64,000 nucleotides of DNA from Hippasteria phrygiana (Eukaryota; Echinodermata; Asteroidea; Valvatida; Goniasteridae). Of this stretch, positions 12,147 through 24,107 are shown in pieces (the first letter of the stretch is position 1; every line of letters starts with the position of its first letter). A program made the position numbers and the translations under genes. The notes beneath the pieces are model-generated. The model had not been told where the DNA came from. It made no database searches and saw only the letters and a list, made by a program, of their open reading frames with translations. Where the stretch lies: NCBI GenBank assembly GCA_037893225.1, contig JAZGUH010000153.1:2170001-2234000 (forward strand). The letters run 5' to 3'.

Positions 12147-12872
12147 AACCCAGCTAACACATTGATGTTTTGATAACGTGGTATAAAATGTTATGTGTAA
12201 TGTTGTGATGATATTACGAAATAATGTTATGGCGACATGGTCTTACAAACGTTTTAGTGATACCTACATGACATTAATGAAAAAACGTTGGTGCGATGTT
12301 TTCATAACGTTTCAAAATGTTCACAAAACATTGCCCATGAAATATTTTTACGATGTCAAATTAATATTTCATGGGCAATGTTTGTAAACATTTTGAAACG
12401 TTATAAAAACATCGCACCAACGTTTTTTCATGAATGTCATGTCGGTATCACTAAAACGTTTGTAAGACCATGTCGCCATAACATTTTTGCGAAATATCAC
12501 GACAACATTACCTTAAAGATGTTATTTTGATGTTTCAGCATCAGGTCAATGTAACGTTATGAAAACATCGCACCAACGTTTTTTCATGAATGTCATGTCG
12601 GTATCACAAAAACGTTTGTAAGACCATGTCGCCATAACATTTTTGCGAAATATCACGACAACATTACCTTAAAGATGTTATTTTGATGTTTCAGCATCAG
12701 GTCAATGTAACATTATGAAAACATCGCACCAACGCTTTTTCATGAATGTCATGTCGGTATCACAAAAACGTTTGTAAGACCATGTCGCCATAACATTATT
12801 TCGTAATATCATCAAAACATTACACATAACATTTATACCACGTTATAAAAACATCAATGTGTTAGCTGGGTT
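12147..12872. mobile_element. Palindromic element with AACCCAGCTAACACA ends
   Basis: The ends are inverted: AACCCAGCTAACACATTGATG at the left and its complement ending GTTAGCTGGGTT at the right. The left arm (12225-12350) folds back on 12368-12495, and the sequences meet around a short centre near 12358. The right-arm sequence is then repeated in tandem: CATCGCACCAACG occurs at about 12410, 12566 and 12722, a period of ~156 bp, and the last copy runs into the right terminus. Small frames inside are shadows of the palindrome. The superfamily is not determined. Confidence 0.85.
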
Positions 12873-13365
12873 GGAACCAGTGTGATTGGATGTAACTGGT
12901 GTGATTCTGATGTGATTGGTTGCTGGTGGTCTTGGTTACATAGCTCTTCCGATTCCAGGTAATTAAATCATTGATAGGCCAATAGCCTCATTAGTACTCG
13001 GAGAATGGATTCACGATAATTTCGTCTTCTTGCAAATTGCAAAAATATAAATTTCTGTTTGCAACGATTTTGTGCGAACAGATGCATTGAATCAAAAGGA
13101 AATGAATCAAATGGGAAACCGTAAGATAATTTGACTTTTAGTGATAAAAGGGCATTCTTTGTTTAATGCTGTAATGTTTCTATTATATTTGTTTTCATTT
13201 GAAGTAGGGTCGGCAAATAAATACAAATTTACATGGTGGATATGAACAAAGTATAGAAGGTTTTCGGTAACACCATGTGAAACTGATCTCTTTTGAGTTG
13301 TGTGGTTCTGAGAAAAACCGGTTGTTTTTAACTCGACGATTCGAACAGTATGGTCTGTTCGATAT
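12873..13365. other. Unannotated sequence
   Basis: No gene, RNA or repeat boundary is recognised. Confidence 0.35.
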
Positions 13366-13369
13366 CAGG

Positions 13370-13556
13370 AGAAATATGCAAAGAAATGTGCGATAAAATT
13401 TGCGACATCACAGAAATCTGCAAAGAAATCTGCATAGAAATGTATGATAAAATGTGTGACATCGCAGAAATCTTCAATAAAATGTGCGACATCGCAGAAA
13501 TGTGCGACAAAAATGTGCGACATCGCAAACATCTGCGCAGAAATCTGCGATGTGTG
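13370..13556. repeat. Minisatellite open in several frames on both strands
   Basis: Diverged short units of the form GAAATCTGCGACATCGCA recur about ten times with variable length. Because the units are mostly multiples of three, both strands stay open and give low-complexity peptides rich in C, D, I and M. The translation is a by-product of the repeat; there is no evidence for a protein. Confidence 0.8.
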
Positions 13557-13667
13557 ATGTCCCTTCAGGTCCACGATACCTAAAGAATGGAGGATTTGTT
13601 TTGTTATTTTTGTCGAGCAAGCTATGCAGGAGTTTAGTAGATTGGGATCAAGTCGACCTGATTCCGC

Positions 13668-13850
13668 TATAGACGAATCCGGCGACCAAAATTAGAAGCA
13701 TTTACTGCACGCGCTCGATGCAGCTTCGACCAACAGGGTGTTTACAACTTGCCAAAATGCGCGCGCGACTGAAATTAAAGAACGCGCGCATCCTGCACGC
13801 GAGCGCGGCACCACTGTAAAAATGGCGTCGGCGAATTCCTGTATACAATG
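13668..13850 (+). mobile_element. Family C element, left-half copy
   Basis: It starts TATAGACGAATCC and matches the left part of 4019-4574 through CAGGGTGTTTACAACTTGCC and AATGGCGTCGGCGAATTCC, with a short internal deletion near 13710. The right inverted repeat is missing. Confidence 0.75.
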
Positions 13851-15180
13851 CGTTTCAAAAAAGGTAATCCGAATTCAAGGGGTTAATATGCCAAGGCTAT
13901 TTAGTTTGACAATCGACATGTGGTTTACCAATAAACAGGAGCTCCTCAGCCTTCCATTTATACCTTTCTTGCATCATTATGACCGAGTACATTTTTATTG
14001 AAAATGACATTGTCGAAAAATACACAGAACAGCAGGAAAGTATTTCCAATTACTTCTTAATTTGTAAACACGCTGGCACAAAACATGACCCTCCGTTCAC
14101 GGGTAAACATTATGACGTCATGCACCAACTAACACCAAATAGAATTTATGCAAATAGTTGCGTCAAAGTTAGCCCTAATATGGTAGTAAAAGGGTCGCCC
14201 AAAACGTCAAGAAATTGTTTCACTCCGCCCAAGTATTCCCCCTGCACCGAAATAAAGGGCGGACCTCGGACTAAATTTTGATTGGGGAATTGTTACTCTC
14301 ACGTCACAAGGCTATCGCTATTGCAGGACAAGCATTTGTAGAGCGGACTCCCACTTCAGGAAAGCTATAGGAGCCATGCATTGAGTACGAGCCACATCGG
14401 AGCTAAATTTGGCTCCCGCGAAAAACGGCCCGCGGAAATATGGACTGCTCAGGTGGCACTCGCTGTAACATCCCAAGATGCAACACGTGATGTTCCCCTC
14501 TGAACTTCAGTTATAGGGGTTTTTTTGTCTAGAAAACCGAAAGGTTTTTTTTTTCTTCAAAGAAGTGCATAAAAATCCTTCCACGTAAAAGGGTTTTTCA
14601 ATTGAAGATTCCCGCCCGATAGTCGTCTTCCGTCTCATCTTGTTGACATTTCAGTTCGACCTTTTCTCCGTGATCCCATAAGGTGGTCACCAGCCACCGG
14701 AACAAGAGTGAGCAAGTCTCGTGTTTTTACGATCGCTTTTTATAACTTTAATAGGAACGTCTGGGTACCAAACACTGACTAGTCTGTATAGCGACAGACT
14801 CTTTACTCTGTCTCTACCCAATAGAAATGTGAATTATAAAACCGAGATCCAATTTTGTTATATTATTTTGGCCATCAATTTGCAAATTCTTTTTTTAATG
14901 CGCACGTGTTAAATTTAATCAGAATGGGTGTTCGCGTAAGCAATTTTATCCCGAATAACCTTTGACCTTTGAGATACCGAACTGGTTTATTGAAATGGCT
15001 CTTTTTCCTTCACAAGACCACATCATTGTAGCTTCCTGGTTCACCTCAATCAGAAAACAAAATATTTCATAAAATAGGACACTGGACACATTGTAGCTCC
15101 TATACGCTGTATCCGGAAGTACTCGCCAAACGGAATTTGAGGTCAACTTAGACCTAACTGCACGATCTACTAATGTTGAA
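13851..15180. other. Unannotated sequence
   Basis: Several small frames occur on both strands. None shows a recognisable domain or paired splice signals. Confidence 0.35.
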
Positions 15181-15343
15181 TTTCACAGGCCTGTTCAAAA
15201 AAATGGCGCCACCAACGTTGAGAAAGTGTGTTCCCCCCACCCCCCCCCCCCCCCCCCCCCCCATTTTGTTTGTGAAGTTGGGATTCAACTTTTTGGGCAA
15301 ATCAGAACCCCCCCCCCTGCAAACAATCCTGGATCCGCCCCTG
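15181..15343 (-). mobile_element. hAT-like terminus with poly-C core
   Basis: Read on the minus strand, 15343 leftward begins CAGGGGCGGATCCAGGATTG, followed by a G tract and then a second G tract (15241-15262 on the plus strand are C). CAG-type ends leading to GGATCCAG are a common style of hAT-family and derived MITE termini. The opposite end is not found, so this is a single terminus. Confidence 0.5.
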
Positions 15344-15450
15344 TATAGGCAACGACGTAGCCGGGGGGCGCACGCACCCCATAAAAAAATCGTCATCCCC
15401 CAGTCTCCCCTCACTTAAAATTTCGCAAACGGAGAAAGTAATAGTATATA

Positions 15451-15940
15451 GGATTTCCCGGCCAATTTCACCATGTTTTCGTTCATTTTAACGCCTGGCT
15501 CATTCAATGTAGATTGAAATTAAATGATCACGCAGATCGTCTTTCAACAATCAAAAATAATCATTCAAATTTACGATCCGAGCATTCTATCACCTTTTAG
15601 CTTCACTCGTGCCCATAGACGAATACAAAAAGAAAAGCATGGTCATGCGTCATTATGCACACTAACATTCTCTAATTTGAATGCTTCAACCGTCAAAGGA
15701 TGTCACAAAACTCAATGTAAGAATGCAACAGATGATGTCTTGAATGCACCAAAACGAAATAGACTGCCCCTAAACGAAAACGAACATTAGAAACAACATT
15801 TTGGGTGTTTAAAAATTCAAACTGAATGCCCAAACAGTGAAAAAGAAACCTTATTTTGACCAGATGTGTAAAAACTACGCGAATTTGAATGACCAATAAC
15901 GTAAATAATCAGAATAATTCGCAAATTGGCCGGGAAAACC
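15451..15940 (+). mobile_element. CCCGGCC MITE, unit 1
   Basis: A ~490-bp element has inverted ends: TTTCCCGGCCAATTT at the left and AAATTGGCCGGGAAAACC at the right. Copies occur at 17822-18312 and 22429-22920, a truncated one starts at 20688, and a diverged one lies near 26460-26727. Its interior frames are identical between copies only because the copies are recent. Confidence 0.75.
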
Positions 15941-16488
15941 TATATTAAGAAAAATACTGTGAGCGCCCCCACCATGGGCGGCAATCCCGGGGAGGACGGG
16001 GGGGGCATGCCCCCCCCCCCCCCAATATTTGTTGGGGCGGGGACAGCTATTGCAGTGTCCCCCCCCCCCCCCCCCCAATAATGTCCCCTTGTCATATACA
16101 TTTTATGGGTCATTGGCTTTTACATGCACCAGAATGCACCAGAATACACAAATATCAGCACACATTTTCAAAAAATTTCCAGGATACATAAGAGACATTG
16201 AGTACAAAATGCTTAACAAGCCAGTTCGGTATTCCAACTGCGCGTGTACGCATCAAGATTTGACAACTTTTCTTTTGGGGAGAAACATTTCATTGTATGC
16301 GTGCAAAAGCAAAGCGAGTACCAGCAAATTTAAAGAGATCGTCGTGTTCTGAAGTAACATTTTTCAAAAAACGTTTGGACAGCGAAGTGTTTCAGGTGTC
16401 TTGTGTGTCTAAACTTTTGTTCAAACAAAAGTTTCCATCGTTGTTGGATATAGTTGAGTAAAAATAGAGAAATACCTTCAGCTGAAAT

Positions 16489-16661
16489 CAGTGGCGTATC
16501 CAGCAGGGGCGGACAGGGGGGGGGGGGGGGAACTTTCCCCTCCCCCCGGCGGAATTCGAGGCGTCATAAAAAACAAAAGGAACTACATGTTTTTGCGACG
16601 GTTTTAAGACGGCTCAGACGTTGTTTGCCCTCCCTGGCACAAAAAGATGGACACGCTACTG
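16489..16661 (+). mobile_element. CAGTGGCG MITE with 8-bp target duplication, unit 1
   Basis: A 173-bp element begins CAGTGGCGTATCCAGC and ends with the imperfect inverse ACACGCTACTG. The flanks are GCTGAAAT (16481-16488) and GCTGAAAC (16662-16669): an 8-bp duplication with one mismatch, as expected for hAT. A G tract lies near the left end. The same insertion occurs in units 2 and 4 (19350-19526, 23944-24107). Confidence 0.85.
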
Positions 16662-17821
16662 GCTGAAACACAATGGCTTCAAAGTTTTCTTCACAGTTTT
16701 CTTCAAAATTATACGGTCTCTTCCTTCAAGGTACGATATTTCTGGATCAGACAATTAAAAATAATTACCCTCAATCTGAAACAGTGCGGTGCCAGACTCT
16801 ACAATTTGGGGGAGGGGAAAGTGGGGGGGGAAGGAAATATTTGGGGGGGGGGGGCAGTCAAAATAATATCCGATTTCCAAAAGGAAAGGGGAAAGCAATG
16901 AAATAGCTCACAGTATGTTTCCACTATCACGACAGAATAACGCCTTTCAATACACAGAACCAAAATTTCACTCTCTACATTCAACACCATAATTCTGAAT
17001 CTAAACAACGAAGGAAATCAACAGAATTCATCTCTTTGTAGACAAAGTGTTGGGGGGAAAAACCTGGGGGTGGGGAATTTCCCTCCGTAGCGCCGCCACT
17101 AATCTGAAAGCTCACTGTTCACAAAGACGGTGCCAGCACCAATTCTCCTGAAAAATCTTTCCGTCTCAAATAGTCATCCTTCAGAAAATTGTGTCTAAAG
17201 ACCGTCAAAAACACTGTGACTTATTTCAATTTCAACAACGAACTAAGCACATATTAACGTGCACAAAGTCACTGTTAAAATAGAACGGATTTTTTTTCCT
17301 TATAACTCGAATGTCGGATTCATGCAGTTCAATCTTTCATAGCTACCACTAGCCGCACTCTTGCCCTGGTATCGGATTATTTGCATATCCTAAAATCTTG
17401 GGTATTATAGGTGAATTACAGACGATGTCTTCTGGTGCTGCATAATACCGTGAGCTTCTGTTACGGGGGACACAAAGAACAAACTATAACACACAGAATC
17501 CATGCATTGCAGGTACATCACCGTCATTATCCAGGCTGGTGCAGGCAGACAAGCTAATTCAAAATGCACGTTAGTTCAGGTGGGGTTCCATACATCTCAA
17601 AATAACGGTCTCGACGGCGTTTAAACATGGGACTTTTTTGGATTTTTTTTAGTGTTATTAATTATTTATTGCTTTTCTCGTGTACAGTTTTGGGGAAATT
17701 CTCCCCAAGGAATCGTTACGGGCGATTATTACAAATTATCAGCTTGTTATTGCAGTAACCGATTAGAAAAAGGCGATACTTTCCCAGCCAGAGTCTAGTA
17801 TTGAGAACGAGGTTGTATTAC

Positions 17822-18312
17822 AGGTTTTCCCGGCCAATTTCACCATGTTTTCGTTCATTTTAACGCCTGGCTCATTCAATGTAGATTGAAATTAAATGAT
17901 CACGCAGATCGTCTTTCAACAATCAAAAATAATCATTCAAATTTACGATCCGAGCATTCTATCACCTTTTAGCTTCACTCGTGCCCATAGACGAATACAA
18001 AAAGAAAAGCATGGTCATGCGTCATTATGCACACTGACATTCTCTAATTTGAATGCTTCAACCGTCAAAGGATGTCACAAAACTCAATGTAAGAATGCAA
18101 CAGATGATGTCTTGAATGCACTAAAACGAAATAGACTGCCCCTAAACGAAAACGAACATTAGAAACAACATTTTGGGTGTTTAAAAATTCAAACTGAATG
18201 CCCAAACAGTGAAAAAGAAACCTTATTTTGACCAGATGTGTAAAAACTACGCGAATTTGAATGACCAATAACGTAAATAATCAGAATAATTCGCAAATTG
18301 GCCGGGAAAACC
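17822..18312 (+). mobile_element. CCCGGCC MITE, unit 2
   Basis: Nearly identical to the unit 1 copy, with the same inverted ends and only scattered substitutions. Its left end is the more complete AGGTTTTCCCGGCC. Confidence 0.8.
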
Positions 18313-18869
18313 TATATTAAGAAAAATACTGTGAGCGCCCCCACCATGGGCGGCAATCCCGGGGAGGACGGGGGGGGCATGCCCCCCCCCCCCCCAATAT
18401 TTGTTGGGGCGGGGACAGCTATTGCAGTGTCCCCCCCCCCCCCCCCCCCCCAATAATGTCCCCTTGTCATATACATTTTATGGGTCATTGGCTTTTACAT
18501 GCACCAGAATGCACCAGAATACACAAATATCAGCACACATTTTCAAAAAATTTCCAGGATACATAAGAGACATTGAGTACAAAATGCTTAACAAGCCAGT
18601 TCGGTATTCCAACTGCGCGTGTACGCATCAAGATTTGACAACTTTTCTTTTGGGGAGAAACATTTCATTGTATGCCTGCAAAAGCAAAGCGAGTACCAGC
18701 AAATTTAAAGAGATCGTCGTGTTCTGAAGTAACATTTTTCAAAAAACGTTTGGACAGCGAAGTGTTTCAGGTGTCTTGTGTGTCTAAACTTTTGTTCAAA
18801 CAAAAGTTTCCATCGTCTTTTCGATTGCACGAAAAATTGCACAGAATGCATCTTCGGTTACCACGTCCC

Positions 18870-19028
18870 CAGTAGCGTATCCAGCTTTTTGTGCCAGGGA
18901 GGGCAAACAACGTCTTAATCGTCTTAAAACCGTCTTAAAAACACTATTTCTTTTTGTTTTTGATGACGCCTAAAGTGCCGCCAGGAGGGAAAGTTGCCCC
19001 CCCCCCCCCTCCGCTGGATACGCCACTG
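18870..19028 (-). mobile_element. CAGTGGCG MITE, opposite orientation, unit 2
   Basis: A 159-bp element runs from CAGTAGCGTATCCAGC to CTGGATACGCCACTG and is flanked by a perfect 8-bp duplication CACGTCCC (18862-18869 and 19029-19036). This identifies it as a hAT-type non-autonomous element. It carries a C tract near its right end. The same insertion with the same duplication is in unit 4 at 23472-23640, so it predates that duplication. Confidence 0.9.
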
Positions 19029-19349
19029 CACGTCCCCCAAGACCCACAGCCTTGTATGCATTTATCTGCCACGTTTATCCCGAGAGAAAAATCGTCGAAT
19101 CTTGTTGTGCACATGCGCAGTTGGAATAGCCTACCAAACTGGCTTATTATTGTTGCTTCTGCGTTTGTTCCTCCGCTGGCCCCCACTGTAACATCCAGCC
19201 CCCCCCCCCCCCCCCCCCCGGCCCCCTACACCCCCCCCCCCCCCCCTCCCCCCCACACACACACACACACTCTCCCCCATGGAGAGCCCTGGCTATACAT
19301 GTTGCTGGATATAGTTGAGTAAAAATAGAGAAATACCTTCAGCTGAAAT

Positions 19350-19526
19350 CAGTGGCGTATCCAGCAGGGGCGGACAGGGGGGGGGGGGGGGGGGGAACTT
19401 TCCCCTCCCCCCGGCGGAATTCGAGGCGTCATAAAAAACAAAAGGAACTACATGTTTTTGCGACGGTTTTAAGACGGCTCAGACGTTGTTTGCCCTCCCT
19501 GGCACAAAAAGATGGACACGCTACTG
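19350..19526 (+). mobile_element. CAGTGGCG MITE, unit 2
   Basis: Same insertion as at 16489 with flanks GCTGAAAT and GCTGAAAC. The internal G tract is longer than in unit 1. Confidence 0.85.
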
Positions 19527-20944
19527 GCTGAAACACAATGGCTTCAAAGTTTTCTTCACAGTTTTCTTCAAAATTATACGGTCTCTTCCTTCAAGGTACG
19601 ATATTTCTGGATCAGACAATTAAAAATAATTACCCTCAATCTGAAACAGTGCGGTGCCAGACTCTACAATTTGGGGGAGGGGAAAGTGGGGGGGAAAGGA
19701 AATATTTGGGGGGGGGGGGGCAGTCAAAATAATATCCGATTTCCAAAAGGAAAGGGGAAAGCAATGAAATAGCTCACAGTATGTTTCCACTATCACGACA
19801 GAATAACGCCTTTCAATACACAGAACCAAAATTTCACTCTCTACATTCAACACCATAATTCTGAATCTAAACAACGAAGGAAATCAACAGAATTCATCTC
19901 TTTGTAGACAAAGTGTTGGGGGAAAAAACCTGGGGGTGGGGAATTTCCCTCCGTAGCGCCGCCACTAATCTGAAAGCTCACTGTTCACAAAGACGGTGCC
20001 AGCACAATTCTCCTGAAAAATCTTTCCGTCTCAAATATTCATCCTTCAGAAAATGGTGTCTAAAGACCGTCAAAAACACTGTGACTTATTTCAATTTCAA
20101 CAACGAACTAAGCACATATTAACGTGCACAAAGTCACTGTTAAAATAGAACGGATTTTTTTCCCTTATAACTCGAATGTCGGATTCATGCAGTTCAATCT
20201 TTCATAGCTACCACTAGCCGCACTCTTGCCCTGGTATCGGATATTTGCATATCCTAAAATCTTGGGTATTATAGGTGAATTACAGACGATGTGTTCTGGT
20301 GCTGCATAATACCGTGAGCTTCCGTTACGGGGGACACAAAGAACAAACTATAACACACAGAATCCATGCATTGCAGGTACATCACCGTCATTATCCAGGC
20401 TGGTGCGGGCAGACAAGCTAATTCAAAATGCACGTTAGTTCAGGTGGGGTTTTATACATCTCAAAATAACGGTAGCGGCGGCGTTTAAACATGGGACTTT
20501 TTTTTGAAATTTGTTCGTGTTATTAATTATTTATTGTTTTTCTCGTGTACAGTTTTGGGGAAATTCTCCCCAAGGAATCGTTACGGGCGATTATTACAAA
20601 TTATCAGCTTGTTATTGCAGTAACCGATTAGAAAAAGGCGATACTTTCCCAGCCAGAGTCTAGTATTGAGAACGAGGTTGTATTACAGGTTTTCCCGGCC
20701 AATTTCACCATGTTTTCGTTCATTTTAACGCCTGGCTCATTCAATTTAGATTGAAATTAAATGATCACGCAGACCGTCATTCGACAATCAAAAATAATCA
20801 TTCAAATTCACGATCCGAGCATTCTATCATCTTTTAGCTTCACTCGTGCCTGTAAAAGATGCATTCAAATTAAAAGTATTGTTCATTCAATTGACCAGCA
20901 GTAAGGGGTTGATCGGGCATTCATTTTCATTAATGGCAAACAAA

Positions 20945-21095
20945 TTTCACCTTTTTTCAAGCATCTTTTACTGCATGTCCACATTCCTGCATGTCCGTAC
21001 TCCTAAAAAAAAGGCGGAGTTATCGCATCGTGAATAATATCTGACGTTTTAAATCCGTAGATGCACACCTCTCTTTCTTAACCAAGTCTGCAGAC
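20945..21095 (+). repeat. Segment shared with 25977-26112
   Basis: Sequence around TTTTTTCAAGCATCTTTTAC, CATTCCTGCATGTCCGTA and GATGCACACCTCT matches 25977-26112 and is absent from units 1, 2 and 4. It sits immediately left of the MITE in unit 3, so unit 3 has a different left flank. Confidence 0.75.
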
Positions 21096-21277
21096 CAGTG
21101 GCGTATCCAGCGCGGGGGGGGGGGGGGGGGGGTCAGGGGGGGGGGGGGGGAACTTTCCCCTCTGGCGGCATTTGAGGCGTCATCAAAAACAACAGGAAAT
21201 ACATGTTTTTGCGACGGTTTTAAGACGGCTCAGACGTTGTTTGCCCTCCCTGGCACAAAAAGCTGGATACGCTACTG
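21096..21277 (+). mobile_element. CAGTGGCG MITE with chimeric flanks, unit 3
   Basis: The element has the usual ends, but the left flank is CTGCAGAC while the right flank is GCTGAAAT, so there is no target duplication. The right flank matches units 1, 2 and 4 and the left does not. This is what recombination between two copies of the MITE would leave. Confidence 0.8.
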
Positions 21278-22428
21278 GCTGAAATACACTGGCTTCAAAG
21301 TTTTCTTCACAGTTTTCTTCAAAATTATACGGTCTCTTCCTTCAAGGTACGATATTTCTGGATCAGACAATTAAAAATAATTACTCTCAATCTGAAACAG
21401 TGCCGGTGCCAGACTCTACAATTTGGGGGAGGGGAAAGTGGGGGGGAAAGGAAATATTTGGGGGAAGTCAAAATAATATCCGATTTCCAAAAGGAAAGGG
21501 GAAAGCAATGAAATAGCTCACAGTATGTTTCCACTATCACGACAGAATAACGCCTTTCAATACACAGAACCAAAATTTCACTCTCTACATTCAACACCAT
21601 AATTCTGAATCTAAACAACGAAGGAAATCAACAGAATTCATCTCTTTGTAGACAAAGTGTTGGGGGGAAAAACCTGGGGTGGGGAATTTCCCTCCGTAGC
21701 GCCGCCACTAATCTGAAAGCTCACTGTTCACAAAGACGGTGCCAGCACCAATTCTCCTGAAAAATCTTTCCGTCTGAAATAGTCATCCTTCAGAAAATTG
21801 TGTCTAAAGACCGTCAAAAACACTGTGACTTATTTCAATTTCAACAACGAACTAAGCACATATTAACGTGCACAAAGTCACTGTTAAAATAGAACGGATT
21901 TTTTTTCCTTATAACTCGAATGTCGGATTCATGCAGTTCAATCTTTCATAGCTACCACTAGCCGCACTCTTGCCCTGGTATCGGATATTTGCATATCCTA
22001 AAATCTTGGGTATTATAGGTGAATTACAGACGATGTGTTCTGGTGCTGCATAATACCGTGAGCTTCCGTTACGGGGACACAAAGAACAAACTATAACACA
22101 CAGAATCCATGCATTGCAGGTACATCACCGTCATTATCCAGGCTGGTGCAGGCAGACAAGCTAATTCAAAATGCACGTTAGTTCAGGTTGGGTTTTATAC
22201 ATCTCAAAATAACGGTAGCGACGGCGTTTAAAAATGGGACTTTTTTGGACATTTTTTCGTGTTATTAATTATTTATTGTTTTTCTCGTGTAAAGTTTTGG
22301 GGAAATTCTCCCCAAGGAATCGTTACCGGCGATTATTACAAATTATCAGCTTGTTATTGCAGTAACCGATTAGAAAAGGGCGATACTTTCCCAGCCAGAG
22401 TCTAGTATTGAGAACGAGGTTGTATTAC

Positions 22429-22920
22429 AGGTTTTCCCGGCCAATTTCACCATGTTTTCGTTCATTTTAACGCCTGGCTCATTCAATGTAGATTGAAATT
22501 AAATGATCACGCAGATCGTCTTTCAACAATCAAAAATAATCATTCAAATTTACGATCCGAGCATTCTATCACCTTTTAGCTTCACTCGTGCCTATAGACG
22601 AATACAAAAAGAAAAGCATGGTCATGCGTCATTATGCACACTGACATTCTCTAATTTGAATGCTTCAACCGTCAAAGGATGTCACAAAACTCAATGTAAG
22701 AATGCAACAGATGATGTCTTGAATGCACCAAAACGAAATAGACTGCCCCTAAACGAAAACGAACATTAGAAACAACATTTTGGGTGTTTAAAAATTAAAA
22801 CTTAATGCCCAAACAGTGAAAAGGAAACCTTATTTTGACCAGATGTGTAAAAACTACGCGAATTTGAATGACCAATAACGTAAATAATCAGACAAATTCG
22901 CAAATTGGCCGGGAAAACCT
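22429..22920 (+). mobile_element. CCCGGCC MITE, unit 4
   Basis: Full-length copy with both inverted ends (AGGTTTTCCCGGCC and GGCCGGGAAAACCT). Confidence 0.8.
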
Positions 22921-23471
22921 ATATTAAGAAAAATACTGTGAGCGCCCCCACCATGGGCGGCAATCCCGGGGAGGACGGGGGGCATGTCCCCCCCCCCCCA
23001 ATATTTTTGGGGAGGGGACGGCTATTGCAGTGTCCCCCCCCCCCCCCAATAATTTTCCCATGGTCATATACATTTTATGGGTCATTGGCTTTTACATGCA
23101 CCAGAATGCACCAGGCAGAATACACAAATAACAGCACACATTTTCAAAAAAATTCCAGGATACATAAGAGACATTGAGTACAAAATGCTTAACAAGCCAG
23201 TTCGGTATTCCAACTGCGCGTGTACGCATCAAGATTTGACAACTTTTCTTTTGGGGAGAAACATTTCATTGTTTGCGTGCAAAAGCATAGCGGGTACCAG
23301 CAAATTTAAAGAGATCGTCGTGTTCTGAAGTAACATTTTTCAAAAAACGTTTGGACAGCGAAGTGTTTTCAGGTGTCTTGTGTGTCTAAACTTATGTTAA
23401 AACAAAAGTTTCCATCGTCTTTTCGATTGCACGAAAAATTGCACAGAATGCATCTTCGGTTACCACGTCCC

Positions 23472-23640
23472 CAGTAGCGTATCCAGCTTTTTGTGCCAGG
23501 GAGGGCAAACAACGTCTGAATCGTCTTAAAACCGTCTTAAAAGCACTATTTCTTTTTGTTTTTGATGACGCCTCAAGTGCCGCCAGGAGGGAAAGTTGCC
23601 CCCCCCTCCCCCCACCCCCCCTCCGCTAGATACGCCACTG
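23472..23640 (-). mobile_element. CAGTGGCG MITE, opposite orientation, unit 4
   Basis: Same insertion as 18870-19028, with flanking CACGTCCC at 23464-23471 and 23641-23648. Confidence 0.88.
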
Positions 23641-23943
23641 CACGTCCCCCAAGACCCACAGCTTTGTATGCATTTATTTGCCACGTTTATCCCGAGAGAA
23701 AAATCGTCGAATCTTGTTGTGCACATGCGCAGTTAGAATAGCCTACCAAACTGGCTTATTATTGTTGCTTGTGCGTTTGTTCCTCCGTCCCCCCCCCCCC
23801 CCCCACAACCTTGATGAGAAATCGCCGCCGCTGGCCCCCACCTCCCCCCTCCCCCCACACACACTCTCCCCCATGGAGAGCCCTGGCTATATAGGTTGCT
23901 GGATATAGTTGAGTAAAAATAGAGAAATACCTTCAGCTGAAAT

Positions 23944-24107
23944 CAGTGGCGTATCCAGCAGGGGGGAAGGGGGGGGGGGAACTTGCCCCCTCTGGCGGCA
24001 TTTGAGGCGTCATAAAAAACAAAAGGAAATACATGTTTTTGCGACGGTTTTAAGACGGCTCAGACGTTGTTTGCCCTCCCTGGCACAAAAAGCTGGACAC
24101 GCAACTG
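23944..24107 (+). mobile_element. CAGTGGCG MITE, unit 4
   Basis: Same insertion as at 16489 and 19350, flanked by GCTGAAAT and GCTGAAAC, with a shorter G tract. Confidence 0.85.

Noticed and set aside
15524..15790. 88-residue frame conserved at 15524, 17896 and 22503
   Set aside because: Conservation is at the DNA level across the whole tandem unit, and the frame sits inside a non-autonomous MITE. No protein signature.
18954..19322. 122-residue proline-rich frame across poly-C tracts
   Set aside because: It exists only because of homopolymer C runs whose length changes between array units; no domain and no conservation of frame.
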